The notes beneath the pieces are model-generated. The model did no database searches. It had not been told where the DNA came from and saw only the letters and a program-made list of their open reading frames with translations. Both the position numbers and the translations under genes were made by a program. A DNA stretch of 64,000 nucleotides from Saposhnikovia divaricata (lineage: Eukaryota; Streptophyta; Magnoliopsida; Apiales; Apiaceae), in NCBI GenBank assembly GCA_036435485.1, contig CM071598.1:141898148-141962147 (forward strand), written 5' to 3'. Positions 12,121-23,600 of the stretch are shown piece by piece. Every line of letters begins with the position of its first letter. Position 1 is the first letter of the stretch.

Positions 12121-14595
12121 TGTAAGAACCCCAAATTTTTGATATAATTAAAACTTTTTATTAAGTAATGATAAAATGAGGAACAATGATTCCGACAACA
12201 AGGTCACCAGCTCTAATGAATGGTGGTTTCAAAGAACAATGATTGTAATGAATGGATATTGCTTTGGACAATGATCCTGATGCATTGGTATATTGTCAGA
12301 ATAGAGTAATTCGATGGTTGAGGACCTAGATAAGAATAATCTACCATCCAGGAAGGAGCTAATGGATCCTTGAAGGGAAATGAGTACGTGCATAGTGTTT
12401 CCCATACGTGCATAGTGTTTCCCGTATGTGCATAGTGTTTCCCATGCGTGCATAGTGTTTCCCGTACGTGCATAGTGTTTCCTGTACGTGCATAGTAATT
12501 TGGTGGATGAATAGTGATTTTGTAAGTTGGAAAACTTTTCACGCCACCCTATGTACGGGACGTGATATGGATGTTTCGAAGTCATATTAGTAATACGCGG
12601 AGGAAATAAGTGAATGCAGAGACGATCGGAATTCAGAAATTCCAAATTCTTTTTCGGTATAATATTTGACCGGACAGTGGATTAAATATTATTATAATCC
12701 AAGAATTGAGATATTAACTTTTAGGATTTGACATTTTGGGATGTTATTATATTTGATTTAAGAATGAAGGTAGGAAACCACTGAGGCAGTGAAACAAGCG
12801 TTCTAGAAACCGCTAAAACGTTATAACGAGATTAATCAATAAAGCGAACGAATCCTAGATTACGGATTAAGTTCGTATCGAGATTAAATATCATACATGG
12901 TCATCACGAGGATTATATTAAGGATGGGGGAAGGTATTATGAATATCGAGAAATTTCACGGTAAACCCTAGAGGTGAAACTACTTAGTTATTCCTCCGAA
13001 CGATCAATGAATTAAGCAATAACCGGACAAAGAAACAAGCAGGGGATCAAGATATATGCATGTGCAAGTGGATAGGATCAAGTAACCAAGCTAGTACAAT
13101 GCTAACTAGTAATATTGTAAACAAACCAAGTGATACAAGATTTTATCACTTAAACCACCACTTGCCCACTTGATTCTTGCATCATGGATGACCACACTAC
13201 TTTATTAAAGTAGCTTTATGGTTAGATATTATCACAAGACAATACAATAATGCAAGAGGAGCAAAGAACCAAGCAACCAACCCATCATCTCTCAAGAACA
13301 AGGCCATTCGGCCTTTCTTAAATTCAAGAAACAAAATCACCCTTCCCACCATTGTTTGGTCTCCAAAAATTTAGCATAGATCCTATATTTCATAAAAGTG
13401 ATACCCTAGAAATCTTAGCCTCAAACACCATTCTTTCCATTTTCAATAAAATCATCAAAGTCTAGGGTGAATAGTAACTTTCAAGAACAAATCTTGGTTT
13501 TCTTGATTTCTTGGATGATCTGAGCTTGGTTAAGGATATACAAGGACTATACAAGGCTTAGCAAGGTCCTTACCCACTCCATGGAAGGTATATCTCACCA
13601 AAACCCTAGCTCTTACTTTGAGTTTAATGATGTTCTTGATAAGTTTTTAGATTAGTGTGATTATGGTGATAATTAAAGCATGCTTATGTAGTGATTTGTT
13701 GATATAAGAGGATAAAATAGTTTAGATGAACGGAAAGGCATTGCTTGGCCTTAGTTCAAGGCTAAATAACATGTATATGTTGTGTGGAGTGGAAACTATG
13801 GTTATCGGAAGGATTGGAATTTGGAAATATTCGATTTATAGCCGTCGTAATGCCCGATTTTCGATAACCTTAAGGAATTCGTGCATCACAGTAGGGATAA
13901 TTGTTTTAACTGGTTATGAACATGACATGTCCTCGTAGATCTCGAATCATAGATCGTTTTGGCGAAAGAATCGAAACATTCCGACTTACGGTTTAGGAGT
14001 TATGGTCAAATTACTAAAATTGGTTCGGAACCGTAAGTAAAAGTTCGTAACTTCAATTGAACCCTCATAAAACATGATTCTCAGTGGCGAATCTTGGTAA
14101 ATAAATACTATAGGTCTTAAGGAAGGTATGAGAGAAAACCACATGTCAAACGGATCGTTTGTCGATTTTATAAAAATGTTTGAATCGAAGTTAAACGCGA
14201 ACGAACCCCTAAAAACCCGCTTGATTATAACTTCGGTAAAACACTTAGAAAACGGGCGATAAAACTCGGAGTATAATATTGATTCGTAACGATCGACTTT
14301 ATAACTTGTATGACTTAAGTATGTCCCAAGTGTAAGTACAGTGACATGTCGTATTAACGAACGAATGTCGGGTCGGATCAATGATAAAGGGAATCCACTA
14401 AAAGGGGTATAACGAGATAACTCGAGAACGTGTTTCGATTTAAGTATAACTTAACTTTTAAAATGTTAAGTGATTAATCCCGAATGACTTGGCTATTTAT
14501 AGATCACCAAGCTGACCGGGACCCGCTACCACTACCCCTTACCGTACTCGACTACCAGGCAAGTTTCAATTCCCTTCTTTTAGGCTGTTGTTGTG

Positions 14596-14649
<54 letters not shown>

Positions 14650-16892
14650 TTTTGTTATACATATGCCATAGCATGCATGCCTACTTTCAAGTTATATCAT
14701 TATGCTTGTTCCCTGATTGTTATTGGCTTATAAATTAGATAGCTATCGTATCAATTATAAGCCGGTTATTGTAAGACCCTCAGAGAAGGGTGTAAACATC
14801 TTATTCATCAAATATAGACCGGGAGTCAATATTTCTTGACATATCGAGATTACCTCGAAAGAAAATATCTAAGTAAATATTTTCCAGTATTCGGGCGACG
14901 AATATTATTTGAATATTCGTTCGAGATTATTTATTTAACGATCCCTACTTCAAATAATTATTTGAACGTAACCATTCGACGAATAATATTTTTCAATATT
15001 CATTCAAAGTCGAATAGATTATCGATTATTATTCCGAATATTCTTCTAAAGATTGGACTACTAAATGAATATTATTTGAATATCCATTTAGAATATTATT
15101 TTATTAAATGAATATTACTTTTGAATATTCATTTAAGATATTACTTAATTGATGAATATTATTCTAATATTCATCTGAAGCTTGATTTATTTATCGAGTC
15201 TTATCTCGAATATTCCTTTAAAGCTTGGATTACTAAATGAATATTACTTGATATTCATTTAGAATATTATTCATTAATCGAATATTACTTTTTCAATAAA
15301 CATTTAAATTCCTAATTAATTATGAATATTATTTTGAATATTCATTCAGGGTTCTATTTAATCATCGAATATTATTTTAAATATTTTAAATATTCCTTTC
15401 AGGTCTTATTAATTAATGAATATTATTTTGAATATTCATTTGAATACTTAATTATGCAATAAATATTCTCTAGATATTTCTTCAAGGATTATTTGAGAAA
15501 TACTCTGATTAAAGATATTCTTTCATATTCCTAAATATTCTGTAAAATATTTTAATTCAATAAATATTCTCTGAATATTTATTCCATACTTAGAATAACC
15601 TCGATAAGGTTTATCTTCTTCGATTATTACAGAAAATATTTCGGAGTCATATTATTATTAATCTTATATCAAGAAAGGTTCTCAGACATCATTCTTCTTT
15701 GAGTCTACCTCTCTTGTCGACTTCCCGGTCATAAAGTATTCTCTTCACTCGCAACTCGGGTGCGGTTGACTTATTAAGTCGTTGTTTACCTTCTCATCTT
15801 TCGAGGGGTAAGATTGTTGGAACAAGTTGATATTCGATACCAAGCCACAGCTTTGAAGTTATTGGTGAATTTTTCTTTCCAACTAGATACGACTACCTTG
15901 TAGAGTCTTATCAACAAGTATTATACTTGGGGAAAGGGGGACGAACGTTACATTCAGAATCATGAATTCTATTTGAACTAGGAGTCGTGTAAGAGGCCGA
16001 GTAGCGCCGGTCCATCCTCTTTGGCCCAACCGTTGGCCGGGGAGAGCTAGTAAAGCGGTAGACAAGTAAAGCCGTCAGTTCTTCCTTCTACCGGTAGTAA
16101 ATCTAATTTGAGCTGTACGATCTCGACTGATCATCAAGATTGGAACAGCGGGCGCGGTGAATACTCCATCATTGGTTCATCATCCAAACTTATTTATTTC
16201 CTGCAACATGATTACTGTTGGCAGAGCTGGAAAAGTGTTCATAACCGGAATTTGCAATCTTTTCATGCAAGTTCCTCTTGTTAATGACAATGAGAATATC
16301 TCGCTTACTTTTGATGTAGCAGATATTTCTACAAACAAATACTTTAAGTTACCTTGTAACTTCATCGTTCATATTATACAGGCATCATTTCCGTAAATGC
16401 ATGGCATATGATTTGAAAGATACTTTTGAACTGTTATATATGACCGTTCAGTTATATATTATTGTTGGTGGGCCATTGCTCACCCTTGCTTTATTATTAT
16501 ATCACAACAACAGCTAGACCAGATGACTCGCACAAGGTGCACTCGACGCAGGCGAGGACGATGAGACTACCAGAGCTAAAGAAGAAGCTATTGGTATGAT
16601 AGATTTATTCTTTCAGTTCCAAGTATATGGTCTAGTATGACTTATGTAAATGGATGGCAAAGAGTATGTATTTATATTGAAATTCTTTTGGATTGTAAGA
16701 ACTCATAATGAGATTAATAAAAATTTGATTGTTACTCTGATTTCATCTCTGGGACTATAACGGGTGTGTTTCATATTGTTGTGTGGGTCATAGAGATGTA
16801 ATTTATTTTATGTTAAGGAAAGTTCAATTGTTGTGGACAGAATTGGAAACCGTAACGACTGGATCCCGGACCCCGGATCTGGGGGGGTTACA
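12121..16892 (+). repeat. 3' LTR of the nested 15-kb element (4772 bp)
   Basis: It is a near copy of 1916-6739. Relative to the 5' LTR it lacks 39 bp near 15713 (between CTCTC and TTGTCGAC) and is 14 bp shorter in the AT run. The minisatellite is at 12386-12495. It ends in GGTTACA before CTCTG. Confidence 0.93.
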
Positions 16893-16897
16893 CTCTG
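16893..16897. repeat. Target site duplication CTCTG, right copy
   Basis: Matches 1911-1915 exactly. Joining the two flanks at this pentamer restores a continuous RT alignment with related Tat elements. Confidence 0.95.
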
Positions 16898-17239
16898 ATA
16901 GGTAGCTCCTGCGTTTTTCAATCCAAAGGCCATGACTAGGTAATTGTACACACCAAAGTCGATGATAAATGATACCTTGGGAATATCATCCTTATGCATC
17001 TTGATTTGGTTGTAGCCACTAAATGCATCCATGAAGCTTAACATCTCGTGCCCAACCGTGGCATCTATTAACATATCGATCAAGGGAAAACAGTACTTTG
17101 GGCATGCGTCGTTCAGATTAGTGAAGTCTATACACATCCTCCACTTTCCATTGGCCTTTTTAACCATTACGGGATTAGCTAACCATTCCAGGAACTGGAT
17201 TTCCTCAATGAACCCTGCCTCTAGGAGTTTGTCAACTTT
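16898..17239 (-). pseudogene. N-terminal half of reverse transcriptase (Tat pol)
   Basis: Minus-strand translation reads VDKLLEAGFIEEIQF, NPVMVKKANGKWRMCIDFTN, LNDACPKYCFPLIDMLID, SFMDAFSGYNQI and AFGLKNAGATYQ, the fingers and palm of a gypsy RT; the first catalytic Asp is in FMDAFSGYNQ. It stops exactly at the CTCTG target site. An in-frame TAG at 17240-17242 precedes it and a frame change near 17280 separates it from the gag-protease frame. Upstream stretches such as NDVFVW and DMPWID (in the gag-protease entry) are the usual pre-RT region of this clade. Confidence 0.9.
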
Positions 17240-18489
17240 CTATTTTGTGGCTTCTTGTCTCTCAGGTGCAAATTTCTCTCCTTTTGTTTCACCGACTTCC
17301 GGTCTGGATCCACATTCAAGTTGTGTGTTATCAATTGGGGATCTATCCATGGCATATCGGCTGCTATCCACACAAAGACGTCATTATTTTCTTGCAAGAA
17401 GGCAATCAACTTGCTTTTCAAGGGGTCTTTCAGAAATGCCCCGATATGAGTAACTTTTTCAGAGTCTCCCAACTCCAAAGGTATGGGAACCAAGTCCTCT
17501 GCTGGTTTTCCTCTCCGCTCTTCATCCTCACGGACATTCATATCCTCAGTTGGGAGGACTTGCCCCCCGATTGCATCAGGTCTTAAAGCCGCCACATAAC
17601 AACTTCTTGCCATATTTTGATCTCCTTTCTCTTCTCCCACACCATTTCTGGTTGGGAACTTAACTTTCAAGTGGTAGGTAGAGGCAACCGCCTTAAAAGC
17701 ATGAAGTCCCGTCCTTCCTAAGATAGCATTGTAGGTAGAAGTGGCCTTAATAACCAAGAATTTTAACATCTGTGTGGCCTCCCTTGGCTCTTGCCCTATA
17801 GTCATGGGTAACTGAATTGTCCCCTCAACTTTTGACTCTGTTCCGTTGAACCCGTATATGGGCATGTTTGATGGTGTCAACTGAGACTCAGTATATCCCA
17901 TCTTCAAAAAGGCATCATGGAACAGAATGTCCACTGAGGCTCCATTGTCAATCAAGACTCTCTTCACTTGGGAGTTGCCTATCACAGGTGAGATAACCAG
18001 TGGGTCATCATGGGGAAACTTTACCCCTTCAAGGTCCGAATCATCGAATCCAATTGAGACTTCCGCCTTTGCACGCTTCGGTGCTTCCCCTACGATGTGC
18101 ATCACCTCTCGTGCATACGCCTTTCTGGAATTTCTACTTGTCCCGGCCGCTGTCGGGCCACCAAAAATCATGTTTATTACTGGCCCACGGGGCTGTGGAT
18201 TGCGGTTACGATCCTCATCTTTCCTATCATAATCCCGCCTTAGGTTTCCCTGATCCCCATCTTTGCAGAGTTTATTCAATTTTCCCCTGCGGATCAGGAA
18301 CTCAATCTCATCTTTCAATTGTCTATAATCATCGGTATCGTGTCCCACATCTTTGTGGAACCGGCAGTACTGATTCTTGTTTCTTTTCTCAGGATCAGTC
18401 CTTAGTGGCTTCGGCCATCTCACGTCCTTGTCCTTTTCTATCTCCATCAGGATTTGGCTTCTTGGGGCGTTCAACCTTGCATACTCCAT
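17221..18489 (-). pseudogene. Gag C-terminus, protease and pre-RT region (Tat element)
   Basis: This 422-codon open stretch starts at EYARLNAPRS and carries a zinc-knuckle-like CRFHKDVGHDTDD motif (the last Cys is Tyr here but Cys in the relative at 54.6 kb), then the retropepsin active site VLIDNGASVDILFHDAF near codon 180 and the flap-like ILGRTGLHAFKAVAS. Near the C-terminus FLQENNDVFVWIAADMPWID leads into RT. A nonsense codon at about 18492-18494 cuts it from the rest of gag, and a frameshift near 17280 misreads the last ~20 codons. Its role in a live element would be virion nucleocapsid and polyprotein cleavage. Confidence 0.88.
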
Positions 18490-18797
18490 AAACCCTTACC
18501 CTGGACTCCCCTTTTTAGAAGCTGAATTAGAATCTCTTCCCATGCGTGGGTATTTATCTCTCCCATCATATTCTTGCTCCGGCTTCCGCTTCTTAAAATT
18601 GTCACCATTCATGGTATTTCCCGCTCCTGACTCCTTCTTTAGACTATCCTCAGCTGTAATATACTTATCAGCCCTACGCTCGAGCTCAGCCATGTTCTCA
18701 GGGGGATGTTTTTCCAGTGACCTCTTAAAGAAGAGGTCAGTGGTTCCATGCTCCAGGGCTACCATGGCCACATTATTCTCCAAGTCAGTGATATTTA
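18490..18797 (-). pseudogene. Gag segment downstream of the MITE (Tat element)
   Basis: Translation (NNVAMVALEHGTTDLFFKRS, HPPENMAELERRADKYITAED) matches the C-terminal side of the Retrotrans_gag domain in the intact relative at 54.1-54.3 kb. The frame is continuous with the gag-protease stretch except for a stop near 18493. It is broken upstream by the MITE at 18798. Confidence 0.88.
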
Positions 18798-19016
18798 GGG
18801 GGTGTTTGGGGGAACTTTTTTCCGGAATAAGTCAACTTATTTTAAAACAAAGTTAGAGATTCCTAACTTTCCAACTTATTTTCCAACTTATTTTTGCAAC
18901 TTTTAGAATCTCAAACATACATTAAATACTTGTATAAAAAAAATTTATCAAAAGATGAAATTTTTACCCGAAAATAAGTCCATAAGGACTTATAATAAGT
19001 CCAGCCAAACAGCCTC
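18798..19016. mobile_element. Tourist-like (PIF/Harbinger) MITE, 219 bp, inside gag
   Basis: Terminal inverted repeats are GGGGGTGTTTGG on the left and CCAAACAGCCTC on the right (GAGGCTGTTTGG when reversed), two mismatches in 12. TTA lies on both sides (18795-18797 and 19017-19019), the target preference of PIF/Harbinger elements. Comparing with the uninterrupted gag at 54.1 kb shows that this is exactly the extra DNA. It is AT-rich and has no coding capacity. Confidence 0.88.
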
Positions 19017-19019
19017 TTA

Positions 19020-20179
19020 ATGTCTCTTTGGTGAATCGCTTAAGGTAATCTCCCAGATTTTCATTCTTTTCTTGCACCACATACATAAGAGATGCAGAAC
19101 TTTTTCTCATGAACTCTCCCACTAATGAATTGGCTGACAAAAGCGGCACTTAACTCCTTAAAAGAGCCAATCAAATTCGGGGGTAGACGGCTATACCAAC
19201 ATTGTGCCATGCCCAACAAGGTTTGAGGAAACGCCCTACACTTGAGAGTGTCACTAGTCGGTTGCAACAACAGCGCGTTTGAGAATGTCCTGACGTGATT
19301 GGCGGGATCACCAGTTCCATCATAAGCCTTAATAGTGGGCATCTCGAACTTCCTAGAAACATGAGCATTCATCACCTCCTCAGTGAACGGGGGTGTGGGA
19401 TCATCAGGATCTCCCAGCGACATCAAATCCTTAGGGTCACTCCTAGGAGTTTCCACCCTTGTTGATTTTCTAGTTGGGGTATCTACCGTTCTTTGTCTCC
19501 TTGAAGACCTCTCCAAATCGATTAGGGGAATCTCCCTTGAAACCGGAGGGGGTCGATTCTGATTTTGTCTGGCTTACTCTCTTGCCATGTCATCCTTCAG
19601 CCTTAGGATCTCGGCCTCATGTGCCTTAATTCTCTCAGCAACTGTTTGAGGGGGTCCATCATGGATTCTTCGGCGAGTTTGTCCTACAGGCTCCTTTCTT
19701 GGACGTAGCCTCCTTGGGGCTTCATCCTTATCTTCCTCTGAGGATGAATCATCAGAATATGGACCTGAGTAGTCATGGTATTGCTAGTCTTGATTGGGTC
19801 CTAAACCCCTGATGTAAGGTGGATTATACGGCTCATGTATCTAGAGGGCATGATCGCTTGGTCTAGCCTGATACGGGGGATAGTTGGGCAACCCATACAT
19901 CGGGTTCGTGCTTGCTGGAATCACAGTAGTAGAGATATGAGCGATGGGAGGAACGGATTGGCCTCCCAAAGGGAAGACTACCATCTACAGGGGATTCGTC
20001 CCTTGAGTAGAGAGATTCGTCATCAAGGGTAATGACCCATAAGTTTGCATTTCAGTTCCTTGAGGTTGAGTGGTTAATGTCCGGGAATCCGTCCCTGGGG
20101 GTACCTGTTCTCCAATCGGGGGTGTGGTGGTGGTGGTAGTGGTTTCAGAAAGTGTTGGTGTTCTTCGGGTGGTAACCAT
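19020..20179 (-). pseudogene. Gag N-terminal and main capsid region (Tat element)
   Basis: The start MVTTRRTPTLSE at 20179 aligns with MVQTRRTTPVAT of the intact relative at 52941, so this is the gag start. The clearest part, 19061-19516, has TPPFTEEVMNAHVSRKFEMP, YDGTGDPANHVRTFSNAL, CWYSRLPPNLIGSFKELS and FVSQFISGRVHEK, the Retrotrans_gag family. A frameshift near 19107 and stops between 19520 and 20000 (for example after STQGTNPL) kill it. It lies directly after the primer site. Confidence 0.85.
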
Positions 20180-20199
20180 GGTTGATATCCGGGTTCCGA

Positions 20200-20211
20200 C
20201 GGACGGTGCCA
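20200..20211 (-). promoter_or_regulatory. Primer binding site of the Tat element
   Basis: Minus-strand TGGCACCGTCCG follows the LTR end after two T bases. The sister element has TGGCGCCGTCTG in the same place. The first nine bases of the sister site fit the 3' end of plant tRNA-Asp, a primer used by many Tat elements; assignment is tentative. Confidence 0.7.
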
Positions 20212-20213
20212 AA

Positions 20214-20718
20214 TGATATGGAATAAAAACTAGGTTGTATTTATTGCGTATATGCTAGGGTTAGGGAGAGCTTCGAGCTTTAATGGCTGATCAAGTGTTT
20301 CGTGACTTAACTCGAGTCCTCACAAGATGCCTACGTATCTTGCAAATATCAAGAATCAAGCCAATAAAACGTAGTTCTGTTTGTGTGGAATCAGATCCTT
20401 ATATAGGCATTGGGTGCCATGGAATTAGGGTTTGGTATCTTGCTGGGCAAGATACCTGTTTTAGGTAGACTTCTGGATCCTTCCTAGAGGAAGGCTGATC
20501 GGTATTGGACTCATATGACTTGGGGATTACTCTTTAAATAATTCGGGTTTCCATTGGACTCAATAACGGAGTCCTAACTTGGTTGATTTATTTAATTACG
20601 AAATTATTATCATTATTAGGGTTTTGTGCTTCGTAATTGGGCTTTGACCTTGGACCATGTTAGGTTCATTTAATATATCATTAAATGTGTCTTTAGGACT
20701 CACTCTCAACCCATATCA
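20214..20718 (-). repeat. 5' LTR of the minus-strand Tat element (505 bp)
   Basis: On the minus strand it starts TGATATGGGTTGAGAGTGAG at 20718 and ends TTCCATATCA at 20214. It shares start, the block CCTAAAGACACATTTA and the exit into gag with the 497-bp LTRs at 52411 and 58993. A TATA box (minus TATATAAG) lies at 20398-20405. Confidence 0.88.
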
Positions 20719-22976
20719 GTGGGTAATGATTTTATCCAAATTACTTATAATATGATTTCAAATCCGCCTTTTTCATATTATTAGTTGAGTTAGATTGTTA
20801 TTATTTAAAATCAATTTTAATTATACAATATATATTATGAAAATAAATTTATAATGTATAATAATATGATTGTGATTGACTTTATATTAAAAACGTGGTT
20901 GATTAATGAATGATTAAATATTTTTGTTTTAAAAAATTAATGATTAAATATGAAATTTAATTTAAAATATAAAATAGTACATCGTGATTGATTTCAAATT
21001 AAAATTGTGATTTGTAAGTAAATATTTTTTGATTTAAAAAATATGTATTTATGGATATGTTAAATAAAATCATTATTGTATTTAAATTAGAAATGTTAAC
21101 TAGACATGGTTAATGAGTTATGTGCAAATGTAAATAAGAAAAACTCTTAATGTAGTATGATTGGTCTAAAATTTAAGAATTAGTTCTGATTGGTCCTAAA
21201 ATAATTCATAATTTTCTGATTAGACTAAGGTATTCTAATAAAGAATTTCATAATTTATTCATGTAAAATTCCTAAAATATGTCAAAATTTTAAAATATAT
21301 TCTTACCCTAGTGAAATTTGTGTTGAAAGTAAATGTTTTCTGAAAAACTAAAATTGATTTGGGAGTGACGGAGATTTTAGCTAAAAATTAAGGAACTTGT
21401 AACTTTTTAACAAAAAAAAAAATTAATCTAAAACCAACCAATAAAAACTTTGAAAAGTTATGATATGTTAACTAGAAATAATTAGTGGCAGGTCACATGG
21501 GTAATACATAGCAAACTTGTTAAATCATAAATTAAAAATTTTGACTGGATATTATGTAATGAAAGTAGTAAACGTATATCTAAAACACATGAACAAATAA
21601 AGTGATATTTAATAAATTTCTAGCGGAGCAAGGGCCAACAATTTTCACATGTAAACATGTTTTCTATGATATACTTTTCTATAAATATTTTTAAACTTTA
21701 AATTATGAATTTTAGCTTAATTTTACCTCAATGTACGTAAACATTTTATATAAACACAATTATTTTGCTTGAATGTCTTAACTCTTATATGTTTTTAAAT
21801 AAAAAAAAATCATCAATCAAAATATAATAGTACATGCAAAGATTGTTTTAAGCTCAAATAAATTATTATTGTTGTAAGGTATGGACCAAGTTTAAAGCAT
21901 CCAAAACATGATTCACTGTCTGATTACCTCAAAAGCTGCAACTCGAATTTATTCTCAAAAGCTAGAACTCGAATTTATTTCACAACAAAAAGGTTTGAAC
22001 TGCACAATCCATTACTAATACCCTAATTGTTATATACTTTTGTAAGATTTATAAGAGTTTGTCCCTTCACTCGGGTGTCTCGTTATTTAAATAATTTGTT
22101 TGAGAGACCAGATATTAGCAAGTTCATAATTTATAAGCAGGGCAGAGATCCAAGTCAGTACCGGCAAAGGTCTCTTGCTTCCTCGCTGCAGATAAAAACA
22201 AAAGGCTAGAAACCTAATGATTGTTCGTATTTAGAAGCTTTTATGTAGTAGTGAAGACTTCAGACTGGACCGCAGGCAATCATGAAAGTGAAAGTAATTT
22301 CGGACCAAAATCAAGCATAGTTTTGCGTGAAATTTCAAGGACGTTAATGTACCACATCAATTTATGTAATAACTAATAAGTGTTACTTTCTTGCTGTGCC
22401 AACGCTGAGCATTTGTAAAGCTTGTATGAAGTATCCAAGGCAAGGGAAAGCAACTTATAAGTAGGTCAGACGTGTCGCTATCTTTTGCAGACTTGCTATT
22501 TGCTAAGGCCTTGAATGTTTTTTCTTGTGGGAGAGAAAAAGGTGACAGTCTGTGTAGAGCTGTATCGCAGCAAGTATTTGGTTGCATGAAAATCAGTGTC
22601 GTGATAAATGATAAATTTGTGTTGTTAATAATATATTCAAACTTTTTAGTGTTCTAACAGTCACTTTTTTATGAATTGATAAATTTTAGTACCTATTTGG
22701 CAAAGGCCAAAACGCCCGTTTTCGACTTAAGGTAACTAAAAAAGCCGTTTTGCAAATTAAGTGAGTGTTTGGCAAATAAGCTGAAGGGACTTATTCTATA
22801 TAAATAAGTTGATAAGTTGAAAATTGTAAATCCTAATTAACATTCAACTTTTAGCTTATTTTGTTTTCTCAATACACCCAATATATAATATCCTTTAAAT
22901 CTTCAAAATCATATATCTTTTGATCCGTTCATTAGAATATTGATATGTATTTATCCATTGATATCCATTAATATAT
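20719..22976. other. AT-rich intergenic DNA with no recognised gene
   Basis: The stretch is strongly AT-rich to about 22000 and then moderately so. No frame exceeds about 80 codons and none resembles a known family. From about 22690 short blocks such as GTGTTTGGCAAATAAG and a run of AACTTATAAG-like words resemble the ends of Tourist-type MITEs, but I could not define both ends. Confidence 0.6.
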
Positions 22977-23213
22977 GGGTCCTGGTCCCTGACAATCAAT
23001 CCCCTGACAATCGATTGATTGTCAGGGACCAGTTACATAACAATCAGTTTTCCCACCGTCGGATCAAGATTTCGATGGCTAAGATTAAAAAAAAAAATTA
23101 CCTTTCCGCAATAATTTTCCGCGACGGATAGGCTACCTATCCTCTATAAATTTTCGCGTAACGTCAAATAACCAAAATCCCCCTCCGTGTAAAATAATCG
23201 CGAATAAACAACG
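22977..23213. mobile_element. MITE with GGGTCCTGGTCCCTGAC ends, right end missing
   Basis: It begins GGGTCCTGGTCCCTGACA and contains an internal inverted copy of the terminal words. The sequence matches the reverse complement of 39079-39312 over almost its whole length, but the last about 26 bp including the terminal repeat are gone where the CACTA end begins at 23214. Superfamily is not clear from the ends. Confidence 0.8.
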
Positions 23214-23224
23214 CACTACAAGAA

Positions 23225-23600
23225 TTCCTAGTTATACCAATGGAATTTACCAACGGAATTTAATCTGTTGTTAATTACTAACGGATTGCTAACAGTTTGA
23301 AAAAACCAAAAATATGCCAACAGGCCCCTAACGGATCACTAACGGATACTTATCAACGGAAATTTCCGTTGGTAAAATAGAGGCAAAAAAAAATACCAAC
23401 GGAAATGCTAATGGTTTACCAACGGAATACTGATGACATAATAACGGTTTAGTAACGGAGTACTAACCCCATAGCAACGGAATTTACAATTTCTGTCCCG
23501 TTAGCAACTGGTTACCATTTTAGATCGGTTAGGTGTATTCCGTTATTAATCCATTGTAGGAGTAGATAGATCCGTTACCATTCCGTTGGAAATATTAATC
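23225..23600. repeat. Left subterminal repeats of outer CACTA
   Basis: Words of the type TACCAACGGAATTT, AACGGATTGCTAAC and ATTCCGTTGG recur about every 20-30 bp in both orientations. In CACTA elements such words bind the element-encoded TNPA-like protein. The same words crowd 38145-38500 at the other end. Confidence 0.75.

Larger units (their letters stand above)
1916..16892 (+). mobile_element. Nested 15-kb LTR retrotransposon with 4.8-kb LTRs and decayed chromovirus-like interior
   Basis: Two direct repeats (1916-6739 and 12121-16892) start TGTAAGAACC and end GGTTACA, with a tRNA-iMet primer site after the first, a purine-rich tract before the second and a CTCTG duplication outside. By eye I counted about 33 substitutions, a 14-bp difference in an AT run and one 39-bp gap between the LTRs, so identity is about 99.3%. 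The 5.4-kb interior has no frame above about 110 codons, only recognisable scraps of RT and the integrase tail. The architecture (huge LTRs, non-coding core) resembles plant LARD-type non-autonomous elements of Tekay/Del-like ancestry. Orientation is opposite to the Tat element it interrupts. Confidence 0.9.
1..20718 (-). mobile_element. Tat-lineage Ty3/gypsy retrotransposon, degenerate, 3' part outside window
   Basis: Reading on the minus strand from 20718 downward, the order is LTR, primer site, gag, zinc knuckle, aspartic protease, RT, RNase H, a second archaeal-type RNase H and integrase. The doubled RNase H placed before integrase is the known hallmark of the Tat clade. The element leaves the window within the integrase core, so its 3' LTR is not visible. 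Stops and frameshifts occur throughout. A 15-kb LTR element splits RT and a MITE splits gag. It is close kin of the plus-strand derivative at 52411-59489 (same gag, protease and LTR start). Confidence 0.88.

Noticed and set aside
17031..18856. Several plus-strand frames of 100-163 codons opposite gag-protease
   Set aside because: They are mirror frames of the minus-strand Tat polyprotein, whose motifs are unmistakable.
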